In this document: piece by piece, positions 18,331 to 27,580 of the stretch | Numbering within the stretch: position 1 is the stretch's first letter | Layout of the letters: each line of letters opens with the position of its first letter | Assembly: GCF_002368075.1 (NCBI RefSeq) | Contig: NZ_AP018314.1 | Span: forward strand, 1,058,362-1,122,361 | Length of the DNA: 64,000 nt | Source of the DNA: Sphaerospermopsis kisseleviana NIES-73 | GTDB lineage: Bacteria > Cyanobacteriota > Cyanobacteriia > Cyanobacteriales > Nostocaceae | Direction: 5' to 3' | Translations under genes and position numbers: made by a program | The notes under the pieces: model-generated | Database searches by the model: none | What the model was told of the DNA's origin: nothing | The model's input: only the letters and a program-made list of their open reading frames with translations

Positions 18331-18583
18331 TAATTGATAATTGATAATTGTTTCATTTTTTTAAATCCTCTTCCTTTCAGGGAGAGGTAATTATCAATTG
18401 TTCATGATTGAAATATTTTTTTTGTAAGTATGTCAACCTTAAAAAACCTCATATCCAGATCCCCTACTTCTTTAAGAAGTAGAGGATTTATACACCTTCC
18501 TGTTTTACGTTTAATAATATAAAACAATGCGGCTTTTGGGAAATAAATCAACCAACAACCTGACATTTTTTAAAACGAAAAAA
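18331..18583. other. Intergenic with CAATTGA repeats and a hairpin
   Basis: Begins with TTGATAATTGATAATTG repeats. A hairpin CCCTACTTC-TTTAA-GAAGTAGAGG lies at about 18461-18486 between the convergent amidohydrolase and oxoprolinase genes and may terminate both. Confidence 0.5.
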
Positions 18584-20692
18584 CTAAACAAGGCGTTGTA
18601 AAATTAAATGATTACGCTCAGTTAATATTGCTTTCCAGTTCGGTTCAACGACAATTGTGCTAATTTTTTCCACAATTATTGCAGCACCATTTATATGATC
18701 TCCTGGTTGTAAATGTTCCCGAAGATAAACTGGTGTATCATGCCATTTTTGTTCAGTAAACATTTGGACTATTTCTACAGGTTGGGGTGTTTTCTGTTGT
18801 GGGCGTTGACGAATAATTACAGGTTCTTCAGGCGTATCCATTTTTTGGATGACTTCTACAGAAATGGATTCAACAATTAAGGGTTTTTCTGTTTGAATGA
18901 AACCATACCTTGATTTATGTTCTTTTTCAAAATTATTTTGCATGAATGCCACATCTAAGGTAAAATCTACTGTGATAATTGAATTATTACCCTCATATTT
19001 TAAATTAACTTTTTTAACTACTACTTCTTCTAGTTTCGTTTCTTGTTGTTTGTTTAACTCCCTTCTGGATTGGTCTTCTAAAGATGCCATTAATTGCTGT
19101 AAGTGGGGAATTAATGATTGATTTAAAGGGTGTTCTACTCCTGTTAATTTGGTAACTCTCACATCAGCTAAACCCATACCATAAGCAGAAAGTACCCCAG
19201 CAAAAGGGTGTAAAAATATCTGTTTCATTCCTAAAGTATCAGCAATTAAACAAGCAACTTGTCCACCTGCACCCCCAAAACAACAAAGTACATATTGAGT
19301 GACATCATAACCACGTTGGAGGCTGATTTTTTTAATAGCATTGGCCATATTTTCGACAGCAATAGAAATAAAACCCGATGCTACTTGTGCGGGAGTTCGA
19401 TAATTTCCAGTGAGAGATGCAATATCTTCAGCTAATTGTGTAAACTTCTGAATTACTATTTCTTTATCTAGGGGTAATTTCCCTTCACTACCAAAAACTG
19501 CGGGGAAATATTGAGGTTGAATTTTCCCTAACATGACGTTAGCATCTGTGACTGTTAATGGTCCTCCACGTCGATAGGAAGCGGGTCCAGGATTTGATCC
19601 AGCAGATTCTGGTCCGACACGATAACTAGAACCGTCAAAAAATAAAATTGAACCACCACCCGCAGCAATAGTATTAATTGCTAATACGGGAACTCGCATC
19701 CGCGCACCGGCAATTTCTAAATCTAGTTGTCTTTCATATTCTCCTTTAAAGTGAGCAACATCTGTACTTGTTCCTCCCATATCAAAGGTAATTACTAAAT
19801 CAAATCCTGCTCTTTTGCTAGTTTGAACTGCACCAACAATACCACCAGCAGGACCACTTAAAATACTATCTTTACCTTGAAATTGTTCTGCATCGGTTAA
19901 CCCTCCATCAGATTTCATAAACATTAATCTGACATTGGGTAAATGACTAGCTACTTGGTTAACATAGCGACGGAGGATAGGAGTTAAATAAGCATCAACA
20001 ACAGTTGTATCTCCTCTACTCACAAGTTTCATTAAGGGACTGACTTGATGGGATACTGAAATTTGTGTAAAGCCTATTTCTTCGGCAATTTGGGCTATTT
20101 GTTGTTCATGTTGGGGATAGCGATCGCTGTGCATCAAAACAATGGCACAACTTCTAATTCCTGTGTTGTAAACTTTTTGTAAATCCTGTTTAACTTGTGC
20201 TATATTGACTGGTATTAATTCATTACCTTGGGCATCATATCTTTCATCTACCTCAATTACCTTTTCATACAGCATAGTGGGTAAAATAATCTGACGAGCA
20301 AAGATATTTGGGCGGTTTTGGTAGCCAATTCTTAACGCATCTTTAAAACCTTTGGTAATGAGCAAAACAACCCTATCACCATGTCTTTCTAACAGCGCAT
20401 TGGTAGCTACTGTTGTTCCCATTTTGACAACTTCTATATTTTGATAGGGAATCTGTTCATTACCGGATATGCCGATAATATCCCGAACTCCTTGAATAAC
20501 TGCATCTGCATATTGTTCAGGATTTTCTGATAATAATTTATAGACTATTATCCATTGCTGATTAGGCAAAGGAACAATTAAAAAACGTTCTGGACAATTT
20601 ACAAGTCGATCTATTATTGTTTGATTATTTGTGACAGCGACAATATCTGTAAATGTGCCACCCCGATCAGCAAAAATTTTCAACATTACCAA
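18584..20692 (-). CDS. 5-oxoprolinase/hydantoinase, HyuA-type half
   Basis: 702 residues. N-terminal Hydant_A_N domain with DRGGTFTDIVAV (residues ~9-20), YKLLSENPEQYADA and MGTTVATNALLERHGDRV, closely like ATP-dependent 5-oxoprolinase. The acetate-kinase-like ATPase domain has KSDGGL, SGPAGGIVGAV, TFDMGGTSTDVA and NTIAAGGGS, then CCFGGAGGQVACLIAD. Ring-opening of 5-oxoproline or a hydantoin needs the HyuB half, fused C-terminally in many 5-oxoprolinases; here the protein stops at NHLILQRLV and no HyuB is in the window. Either HyuB is encoded elsewhere or the gene is truncated. Confidence 0.85.
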   Translation of the reverse strand: MVMLKIFADRGGTFTDIVAVTNNQTIIDRLVNCPERFLIVPLPNQQWIIVYKLLSENPEQYADAVIQGVRDIIGISGNEQIPYQNIEVVKMGTTVATNALLERHGDRVVLLITKGFKDALRIGYQNRPNIFARQIILPTMLYEKVIEVDERYDAQGNELIPVNIAQVKQDLQKVYNTGIRSCAIVLMHSDRYPQHEQQIAQIAEEIGFTQISVSHQVSPLMKLVSRGDTTVVDAYLTPILRRYVNQVASHLPNVRLMFMKSDGGLTDAEQFQGKDSILSGPAGGIVGAVQTSKRAGFDLVITFDMGGTSTDVAHFKGEYERQLDLEIAGARMRVPVLAINTIAAGGGSILFFDGSSYRVGPESAGSNPGPASYRRGGPLTVTDANVMLGKIQPQYFPAVFGSEGKLPLDKEIVIQKFTQLAEDIASLTGNYRTPAQVASGFISIAVENMANAIKKISLQRGYDVTQYVLCCFGGAGGQVACLIADTLGMKQIFLHPFAGVLSAYGMGLADVRVTKLTGVEHPLNQSLIPHLQQLMASLEDQSRRELNKQQETKLEEVVVKKVNLKYEGNNSIITVDFTLDVAFMQNNFEKEHKSRYGFIQTEKPLIVESISVEVIQKMDTPEEPVIIRQRPQQKTPQPVEIVQMFTEQKWHDTPVYLREHLQPGDHINGAAIIVEKISTIVVEPNWKAILTERNHLILQRLV

Positions 20693-20882
20693 AATTCCTC
20701 AATAATATATAATATATATAGCAATACCTATGCCAATTTTCCAAAGATAGGTCTGAAACCCAATAAAATTGTTATGATATCAATAGGGTTTCAGAGTTTT
20801 GGCGAAGGTATTGATATAGCAAATTCGTTTTTATTTCTGAAGAGATTGGTGTGGGCGGGAAATTTTAGATGTTAGATTTTAG

Positions 20883-21577
20883 GGTTCTTGCGTAGATTTT
20901 ATGGAGAGAAAGTAAATTAACAGAAATTAATAGTTAACAATTTTCAGAATCGAGGGCTGAAATAGAATAGATACAAGAGTTTACAGATTTTTATGTATGT
21001 CTAAATACCGGAGGTGAGATAATTAGAGATATAAAAACAAGAATTGGCGGGGGTGATTATGTTAAAAAGGCAAGTAGCACAAATACAGAAGATAAATTTA
21101 AAAGGAGTAAAAAATTAGGGATAGATGAAATAGCCTTGGTGAAAGGACAAGGAAACTATTTGGCAGTATTGGTAGATTTAGATACTCGAAAACCTATCGA
21201 AATAGTGAAAACAAGAAGGATAGAAGATATACGTGAAGTCCTGATTGGGTGGGAATTAAATGTACTTGAGCAAATACAAGAAGTGAGTATTGATATGTGG
21301 TCTCCTTACAAAAGTTTAGTAGAAGAATTAATGCCAAATGCTAATATAACAGCAGATAGATTTCATGTAATGAAACAGGTAAATGATGAATTAGATAATA
21401 TGCGTAAAACAGAGAAGAAAGCAGCAATATCTTTACCAGATGAATCAGAAAAAAAGAGAATATTAGCCGGATTAAATAAAAGTAAATATAGCCTAATTAA
21501 AAATGAAGACTCACTCAACGAAGGTTTATTACACTGGCACTTTTCTATTAATTCTCCATAAAACAGACGCAAGAACC
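20883..21577 (+). mobile_element. Internally deleted ISL3-family insertion sequence
   Basis: Imperfect terminal inverted repeats: GGTTCTTGCGTAGATTTTA at 20883 and, on the other strand, GGTTCTTGCGTCTGTTTTA reading in from 21577. The ~695-base interior holds only the middle of an ISL3 transposase. Full ISL3 elements are about twice this length, so this is a deletion derivative. Confidence 0.75.
21136..21561 (+). pseudogene. ISL3-family transposase fragment
   Basis: The frame is open from about 21010 (DYVKKASSTNTEDKF) through GIDEIALVKGQGNYLAVLVD, DMWSPYKSLVEELMPNA and ADRFHVMKQVNDELD, the DDE core of ISL3 transposases, including the first (GIDE) and second (DMW) acidic positions. It breaks after NEDSLNEG, where relatives go on for ~150 residues, and the N-terminal zinc finger/HTH is absent. 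Inactive. Confidence 0.85.
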
Positions 21578-21609
21578 TAAAAATATTGTACTAACAACCT
21601 GATTCTTGG

Positions 21610-21637
21610 GTAGGGGTAATTCATGAATTACCCCTAC
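21610..21637. repeat. Perfect 28-base palindrome
   Basis: GTAGGGGTAATTCATGAATTACCCCTAC reads as arms GTAGGGGTAATTCA and TGAATTACCCCTAC with no spacer. A dispersed cyanobacterial palindrome or cruciform; lies between the ISL3 remnant and the next gene. Confidence 0.7.
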
Positions 21638-21777
21638 TTTCCTTCTATTTTGCATAAGTCTTGCAACTGTGAATGTGAACAATTTACGAACAATTTACAG
21701 TCCAATAATTTTCACATCTTCAACCGGACTAGGGCTAAAAATAATAGAATTAATGACTAATATAATATCTCCCAAAA

Positions 21778-22314
21778 ATGCTTATGAGAATTTCGTTTTT
21801 TAGGTTTTTGCTAACTTCTCTGTGGTTGATGGTTGCCTTTTTAGCTACAAATTTGCAAAATAGGAATACAGTTTTAGCGGAAGCACCCCCAGAAGTTTCT
21901 CAATTAGTTAATGGTAAACAGATTAATGTTAGTAAATCTGAATTTGGAGTGAGAATAGTAGACTCCCAAGGTAAAGCTAATTTTTTTCCCACCACCAAAG
22001 TACCTTTAAAAAAAGGTGATGCTTATGGTTGGAGAATGACACTACAAAATTACCAGGGTAAAGTCAAATGGCGGGAAGTTTTACGTTTACCAAAAGCCCC
22101 AGAAACTTGGGCTACACCGGAGAAAGATGAGAATTTTTCCCTATCTGCGGATGGTAGTACAGCCATCACAACGCGGACGCAAACAGTTAAAAATGGTGTG
22201 ATTGAAAATTACTGGAAAATCGCTCCTGGTGATCCTCTTGGTAAACACAGAATAGAAGTTTATGTTGATGATCGTCTGATTTCTATTTTTGAATTTGAAA
22301 CTGTAGAATTTTAA
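21778..22314 (+). CDS. Secreted conserved cyanobacterial protein, unknown function
   Basis: 178 residues with a signal peptide: RISFFRFLLTSLWLMVAFLA, probable cleavage after NTVLAEA (~residue 36). The mature beta-rich domain contains KVPLKKGDAYGWRMTLQNYQ, KVKWREVLRLPKAPETW and a C-terminal DPLGKHRIEVYVDDRLISIF segment that looks like an immunoglobulin-type fold. I know similar cyanobacterial hypothetical proteins but no function. Followed by a large palindromic repeat. Confidence 0.7.
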   Translation: MLMRISFFRFLLTSLWLMVAFLATNLQNRNTVLAEAPPEVSQLVNGKQINVSKSEFGVRIVDSQGKANFFPTTKVPLKKGDAYGWRMTLQNYQGKVKWREVLRLPKAPETWATPEKDENFSLSADGSTAITTRTQTVKNGVIENYWKIAPGDPLGKHRIEVYVDDRLISIFEFETVEF

Positions 22315-22318
22315 CATT

Positions 22319-22451
22319 TCTCGTTCCCATATTCTGTATTTTCTCGTTCCCATACTCTGTATGGGAATGAATTATAGAAGGCTCTGCCTTCAATAGAAAA
22401 ACAGAGGCAGAGCCTCTGTAATAGCATTCCCAGTCTGAGACTGGGAACGAG
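22319..22451. repeat. TCTCGTTCCCA...TGGGAACGAGA palindromic element
   Basis: The outer arms TCTCGTTCCCAT and CTGGGAACGAGA enclose inner inverted copies (GGCTCTGCCT / AGGCAGAGCC) and an inverted pair CATTCCCAGTC-TGAGACTGGGAA. A TCTCGTTCCCATA unit is duplicated at the left end. This GTTCCCAGTCTGAGACTGGGAAC family is widespread in bacterial genomes. It sits between the 3' ends of the secreted-protein gene and recA. Confidence 0.8.
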
Positions 22452-22470
22452 ATCAAAGAAAATAGGGTTT

Positions 22471-23547
22471 TTATTCTTCGTCTAATTCCATTTCTTCTTC
22501 ATCATCTTCTTCATTAGATTTAGAAACAGAATTAGCAGAAACTACTGCGCCTTGATCTAATTTCCCGCGGACTTGTTCTTTAATTTTTTCTGCAAAATCT
22601 GGTTTTTCTTCTAGATATTTAATGGCGTTATCTCGACCTTGGGAAATGTTATCACCGTTGTAACTGTACCACGCACCTTTCCGCAGTAAAATGCCGGTTT
22701 CTTCTGCTAAGTCCACTAAACAACCAAGGGTAGAAACTCCTTTACCAAAGATAATATCAAATTCGGCAATTCTAAAGGGTGGTGCTACTTTATTTTTGGC
22801 AACTTTTACTTTTACTCTATTACCAAATTCATCAGAACCTTTTTTCAAGGTTTGAATACGGCGAATATCTAGACGCACGGAAGCGTAAAATTTCAACGCA
22901 TTACCGCCCGTTGTGGTTTCTGGACTACCGTAGGTGACACCGATTTTTTGCCGTAATTGGTTAATAAATATAACTGTGCAACCAGATTTACCAATATTAC
23001 CTGTAATTTTCCGTAAGGCTTGGCTCATCAATCGTGCTTGTAAACCTACGTGAGCATCACCCATATCACCTTCGATTTCCGCACGGGGTACTAGGGCGGC
23101 TACGGAGTCAATGACAACTATATCAACGGCGGCGGAACGTACTAACTGATCAACGATTTCTAAACCTGCTTCACCAGTATCCGGTTGGGAAACCAGTAAA
23201 TTTTCAATATCTACACCTAGTGCAGCTGCGTAGGTGGGATCTAATGCGTGTTCTGCATCTACGAAAGCAGCTATGCCGCCATTTTTTTGTATTTCTGCGA
23301 TCGCATGAAGAGCTACTGTAGTTTTACCAGAACTTTCCGGTCCATAAATCTCAATCACCCTTCCCTTGGGTAAACCACCACCCAAAGCTAAATCCAGTGT
23401 TAGCGCCCCTGTGGAAATTGTTTCTACACGCATCCGGGTAGCATCACCCAAGCGCATAATTGCCCCTTTACCAAAGCTGCGCTCAATCTGGTTGAGTACC
23501 ATATTCAGTGCTTTTTGCTTGCCAGTATCCGCTGTGTTGGTTGCCAT
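22471..23547 (-). CDS. recA: Recombinase RecA
   Basis: 358 residues; ATP-dependent strand exchange and LexA-type co-protease. Walker A is GPESSGKTT (residues ~69-77), Walker [10 protein letters not shown], loop L1/L2 region with [16 protein letters not shown] and [10 protein letters not shown] plus [17 protein letters not shown]. The acidic C-terminal tail ([13 protein letters not shown]) is typical of cyanobacterial RecA. Single gene; the start is conserved ([18 protein letters not shown]). Confidence 0.99.
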   Translation of the reverse strand: MATNTADTGKQKALNMVLNQIERSFGKGAIMRLGDATRMRVETISTGALTLDLALGGGLPKGRVIEIYGPESSGKTTVALHAIAEIQKNGGIAAFVDAEHALDPTYAAALGVDIENLLVSQPDTGEAGLEIVDQLVRSAAVDIVVIDSVAALVPRAEIEGDMGDAHVGLQARLMSQALRKITGNIGKSGCTVIFINQLRQKIGVTYGSPETTTGGNALKFYASVRLDIRRIQTLKKGSDEFGNRVKVKVAKNKVAPPFRIAEFDIIFGKGVSTLGCLVDLAEETGILLRKGAWYSYNGDNISQGRDNAIKYLEEKPDFAEKIKEQVRGKLDQGAVVSANSVSKSNEEDDEEEMELDEE

Positions 23548-23869
23548 TAGAGCCTCTAAATATAGGATTTAAGAAAGTTGCGTTGGGTTCTTGATTGGAA
23601 CAGATATACTATTTTAACCGGAAAAAGTGCAATTGGTAAGGTGTGGGAAAAAAGTTTTATGGGAGGAGTCAGGAGTGGTAGGGGCGAAGCATTCGGGCGA
23701 CTAATTATAAATTTTTGTCCAAGCCTATTTTCCGAATGCTGATGCTTCCAGCACGCTTCGCGAACGCCCGTACAGGAGTCAGGAGAAAGATAAATATTTC
23801 CTGTTTCCCCAATCACCAGTTCCCAGTCCCCTATCACCAATCACCAATCACCAGTTCCCAATCCCCAAT
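23548..23869. other. Intergenic between recA and moeZ with repeats
   Basis: Contains the GGGCGAAGCATTCGG element (23678-23775) followed by TCACCAATCACCAGT heptamers. Frames here are repeat translations. Confidence 0.6.
23678..23775. repeat. GGGCGAAGCATTCGG fold-back element
   Basis: GTAGGGGCGAAGCATTCGGG at the left; CCGAATGCTGATGCTTCCAG and CACGCTTCGCGAACGCCCGT at the right, the right arm interrupted by a short insertion. Spacer ATTTTTGTCCAAGCCTATTT. Same family as 5776 and the rsgA insertion. Confidence 0.75.
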
Positions 23870-25042
23870 TTAATACTGTGGCACAGAAGGATCTACTTCC
23901 AAACTCCAAGCATTAATGCCACCTTTAACGTTAGTTCCCACTATACCCGCTTCTTTGAGAATAGCCAGAGCTTTGGCAGAACGTCCACCCATTTTACAAT
24001 GGGCAATTAAACGGTGTCCGTTAAGTAATTCTTTTACCTGAGTAACACCATCACCATTTTCAATCTCTGGCAATGGTACTAAGACAGAACCAGGAATTTT
24101 CGCAATTTCATACTCGTGGGGGTTACGTACATCCAACAGGACAAAATCTTGCGCCCCGCTATCAATTAATGCTTTTAATTCCGTAACGGTCATTTCTTGA
24201 ATGTCCATTTGTTGCTTCGCTTCTGCTGCTTTTGCTTGGGGAATACCACAAAATTCTTCGTAGTCAATGAGTTTTTCAATTACCGGACGGATGGGGTTAG
24301 GACGTAATTTCAACTCTCGGAATTTCATATCTAAGGCGTTGTACAACATTAAACGCCCACTGAGAGTAGTACCTTTACCAATAATAATTTTTACCGTTTC
24401 TGTCGCTTGGATCACACCAATAATTCCCGGTAAAATTCCTAACACTCCACCTTCTGCACAGGAAGGGACCATTCCTGGTGGTGGTGGTTCGGGGTATAAA
24501 TCACGATAGTTAGGACCACCTTCGTAGTTAAAGACGGTTGCTTGTCCTTCAAAACGGAAGATTGAACCGTAAACGTTAGGTTTGTTTAATAATACGCAAG
24601 CGTCGTTAACTAAATAGCGTGTGGGGAAGTTGTCAGTTCCATCAACGACGACATCATAAGGACGAATGATATCTAAAGCGTTTTCCGCACTGAGACGAGT
24701 TTCGTATAAGTCAACCTGACAATAGGGGTTAATTTCGTGAATGCGGTCTTTTGCGGATTCAATTTTGGGTTTACCTACCCAGGATGTGCCGTGGATAACT
24801 TGACGTTGCAAGTTAGAAAAATCAACCACATCAAAGTCAACAATACCGATGCGGCCAATACCTGCGGCTGCTAAGTATAACAGCAATGGCGAACCAAGTC
24901 CACCAGTACCTATACATAATACACTGGCAGCTTTGAGGCGTTTTTGTCCTTCTAGACCCACTTCGGGCAAGATTAAATGACGGGAGTAGCGTTCGTAGTC
25001 GTCTTTCGTTAACTGGATTTCATCCAGATTAGGATTTAGCAT
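23870..25042 (-). CDS. moeZ: Adenylyltransferase/sulfurtransferase MoeZ (ThiF + rhodanese)
   Basis: 390 residues. The N-terminal ThiF/MoeB domain begins YSRHLILPEVGLEGQKRLK, with the nucleotide loop GTGGLGSPLLLYLAAAG and VVDGTDNFPTRYLVND. The C-terminal rhodanese domain (residues ~275-390) has LLDVRNPHEYEIAKIPGS and active-site Cys in AHCKMGGRSAKAL. It activates ubiquitin-like sulfur carriers (MoaD, ThiS, CysO type) by adenylation and thiocarboxylation. The MoeB zinc CxxC pair is replaced by NYRD here, as I recall for MoeZ proteins. An M67 peptidase gene of the CysO-processing type is 2 kb away. Confidence 0.93.
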   Translation of the reverse strand: MLNPNLDEIQLTKDDYERYSRHLILPEVGLEGQKRLKAASVLCIGTGGLGSPLLLYLAAAGIGRIGIVDFDVVDFSNLQRQVIHGTSWVGKPKIESAKDRIHEINPYCQVDLYETRLSAENALDIIRPYDVVVDGTDNFPTRYLVNDACVLLNKPNVYGSIFRFEGQATVFNYEGGPNYRDLYPEPPPPGMVPSCAEGGVLGILPGIIGVIQATETVKIIIGKGTTLSGRLMLYNALDMKFRELKLRPNPIRPVIEKLIDYEEFCGIPQAKAAEAKQQMDIQEMTVTELKALIDSGAQDFVLLDVRNPHEYEIAKIPGSVLVPLPEIENGDGVTQVKELLNGHRLIAHCKMGGRSAKALAILKEAGIVGTNVKGGINAWSLEVDPSVPQY

Positions 25043-25424
25043 AGTAAGAAAATGCAGAATCTCAGAGTATTAATATTAACTCAAAGTTGGTTCAGTTTAT
25101 GAGTTCTATTTTTTTTGCTGGGGGAATTATATCACGTTGGGGACTGGGAAGGGGGCGATCGCACTTTTTGCGGTTAAATTATATTAGCTCACGCAAAGAC
25201 GCAAAGACGCAAAGAATACAAAAGTGTTAATAAGTCTAAATTAATTGTAATATTTCTGTGTTCTCTGTGCCTGGAGTGGTTCGTTATTTCATGAATCTCA
25301 GTTAAATTTCTGAATAATTGGTGATAAAATCGCTATTTGCATTTTTTACATCCTAAAATCTTGGATATGCTCAGATGGCTCGCTATCAGACAATTATCTT
25401 GTAAAATCTCTTATTTAATAACCG
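25043..25424. other. Intergenic between divergent moeZ and kinase genes
   Basis: 382 bases with both promoters. Holds a GGGCGATCGCAC (HIP1) site near 25151 and an ACGCAAAGACGCAAAGACGC triplet near 25193-25214. No gene seen. Confidence 0.4.
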
Positions 25425-26975
25425 ATGACTATACTGTTGAGTAGGTATAAAATTATCAAGCAAATCGGTACAGGTGGGTTTGGAGATACTCACTTAGCTG
25501 AAGATACCGCATTACCAGGTAATCCTAAATGTGTTGTTAAGCACTTAAAACGCAATCCTGATCCGGGTGTATTGGCAATTTCTCAAAGATTATTTGAAAA
25601 TGAAGCCAAGATATTACAAGATTTAGGTAAACATGATCAAATTCCTGCCCTTTATGCTTATTTTGAAGACAAGGGGGAATTTTTTCTTGTACAAGAATTT
25701 GTAGATGGACATGATCTGAATCAAGAGATTGTTCTTGGTAAAAAGTTAAGTGAAGAGAAAGCAATTAAACTAATACAAGAAATCCTAGAAGTTTTATCAT
25801 TTGTTCATCAACAAAATATTATTCATCGAGATATTAAACCATCAAATATAATGCGTCGTCATGATGATGGTAAAATTGTTTTGATTGATTTTGGAGCAGT
25901 TAAAGAAATAGCGGCTTTTATAGTTAATTCTCAAGGGCAAACTAGCTTAACTGTGGGTATTGGTACACCTGGATATATGCCTTCTGAACAAGCAAATGGT
26001 AGACCAAAATTTGCTAGTGATGTTTATGCTGTAGGAATAATTGGCATTCAAGCGGTAACGGGTTTATTACCAGCACAACTTGAGGAAGATTCGACTACTG
26101 GGGAAATTATTTGGCGAAATTATGCCCAAGTTAGTGATAGATTTGCAGAAGTTTTAAATAATATGGTACGTGATCATTTTAGTCAACGTTATAAAAATAC
26201 CAGTGAAGCATTACAAGCATTAAATAAAATTGAAAATAAGAAAGATTTTCCTGCTAAAATTTTGGTTGGTTTTGGTGTAGCAGTAGCTGTTAGTTTTGCT
26301 GGTGGTTATGCTATGAATAATGTATTATCTAATCAGGGTGATCCAAAAGTAGCTGCAACTTCTCAACCTTCTGTGAAACCTCAAACTTCTTCAAAAGAAA
26401 CTTCAACTCCTCAAACTCCTGTGAAACCTAAAAGTTCTCCAAAAGGAACTTCAACTCCTCAACCTCCTGTAAAACCTAAAAGTTCTCCCAAAGCAACTTC
26501 AACTCCTCAACCTTCGGTGAAAATTACAACTAATAAAGCTAAATTTCGTAATTTAGATAAACTTTTAGCAGCTAAAAAATGGAAAGAAGCTGATATAGAA
26601 ACCTATAAGATAATACTGAAAATAGCGCGTAGAGAAAAAGAAGGTAATTTAGATTTTAATTCTATTAAAAATTTTTCCTGTTCTTCCCTGCAAGATATAG
26701 ATAAACGTTGGGTAAAAGCATCAAATGGACGTTTTGGTTTTAGTGTTCAAAAACAAATTTGGAATGATATTGCAGGTACAGTGGGCTATAATTCTGATGA
26801 CTTTAACAAGTTTGCTGATCGTGTTGGATGGAGGAGAGAAAATAACTGGTTGCGTTACTCAGAACTTACCTACAATATTAATGCACCTAGAGGACATTTA
26901 CCAAATACACCTCCAGAATATATCGGAATTGGTTTTCGCAGGATGATACCTCTGATTTCACCTTGTAAATTGTAA
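25425..26975 (+). CDS. Ser/Thr protein kinase with C-terminal GUN4 domain
   Basis: 516 residues. Kinase domain 8-270: GTGGFGDTHLAED loop, VVKH Lys, HRDIKPSNIM catalytic loop (~139-148), DFGAVKE, and GTPGYMPSEQ. A transmembrane helix (ILVGFGVAVAVSFAGGYAM, ~280-300) precedes a Pro/Thr/Ser-rich linker of three VKPKSSPKxTSTPQ repeats. Residues ~370-512 are a GUN4-type tetrapyrrole-binding domain (LDKLLAAKKWKEADIETYKI, FGFSVQKQIW, GWRRENNWLRYSELTYN, then FRRMIPLI). Probably senses porphyrins or bilins on the periplasmic side or in thylakoids, while the kinase faces the cytoplasm. Confidence 0.93.
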   Translation: MTILLSRYKIIKQIGTGGFGDTHLAEDTALPGNPKCVVKHLKRNPDPGVLAISQRLFENEAKILQDLGKHDQIPALYAYFEDKGEFFLVQEFVDGHDLNQEIVLGKKLSEEKAIKLIQEILEVLSFVHQQNIIHRDIKPSNIMRRHDDGKIVLIDFGAVKEIAAFIVNSQGQTSLTVGIGTPGYMPSEQANGRPKFASDVYAVGIIGIQAVTGLLPAQLEEDSTTGEIIWRNYAQVSDRFAEVLNNMVRDHFSQRYKNTSEALQALNKIENKKDFPAKILVGFGVAVAVSFAGGYAMNNVLSNQGDPKVAATSQPSVKPQTSSKETSTPQTPVKPKSSPKGTSTPQPPVKPKSSPKATSTPQPSVKITTNKAKFRNLDKLLAAKKWKEADIETYKIILKIARREKEGNLDFNSIKNFSCSSLQDIDKRWVKASNGRFGFSVQKQIWNDIAGTVGYNSDDFNKFADRVGWRRENNWLRYSELTYNINAPRGHLPNTPPEYIGIGFRRMIPLISPCKL

Positions 26976-27022
26976 ATTTTAATCAATCAATTTATCGTTG
27001 TTTTCACCCTGTATATCCTGAT

Positions 27023-27481
27023 TCAAAAAACCTTTATTACTTCCTTTCGAAACTGATGATTTTCATCTAAACAAAAACTATTTAATTCACCTGCTTTACC
27101 CTGATTCACTGATACAATAATATAAGAATATTCTGGCCAAGCATAGATTCTATCCCACTCTGAAGGAATAGCGGGATAGTCAGGATGGGAATGAAAAATA
27201 CCAATTATATTTAAATTGCGGTTTCTCGCTTCCTTTTGTATTTGTAACATGAAAAAGGGAGCGATCGCATATCTTCTTCTGGTACTATATTCTTCCTGGT
27301 TTTCTGTAAAATTATCTTTTTCCGTATTCCATACATTTTCTGTAGGTATTACTTCTACAACAGTTTTCACGTCATGACTGAGATAACCCAGTATTAACCC
27401 ACAACATTCATCAGGGTAGGTTTTTTCAGCATGAAGATTGATACTTTCTAAGTTTTGATCATTAATTTTTAAAATCTTCAT
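27023..27481 (-). CDS. M67 family JAMM metallopeptidase
   Basis: 152 residues. JAB/MPN fold with the zinc motif HSHPDYPAIPSEWD (HxHPxxPAxPSxxD) and the upstream Glu in YPDECCGLILG. Bacterial members cut ubiquitin-like sulfur carriers from cysteine (Mec+/CysO type). MoeZ, the likely partner for sulfur-carrier activation, lies two genes away, but no CysO-like carrier is in the window. Ends TFRKEVIKVF-like; the start MKILKINDQN is clean. Confidence 0.9.
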   Translation of the reverse strand: MKILKINDQNLESINLHAEKTYPDECCGLILGYLSHDVKTVVEVIPTENVWNTEKDNFTENQEEYSTRRRYAIAPFFMLQIQKEARNRNLNIIGIFHSHPDYPAIPSEWDRIYAWPEYSYIIVSVNQGKAGELNSFCLDENHQFRKEVIKVF

Positions 27482-27580
27482 AAATCATAGATTCTGTAAT
27501 TAAGATATTCAAAAGCTAATCTAGCTATTAATTACATATTATTACATATTGTTGCATATTACATAAATTTTACATAGATT

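Noticed and set aside
23556-23840. 94-residue minus frame between recA and moeZ
   Set aside because: Translation of the GCATTCGG element and CACCAAT heptamers.
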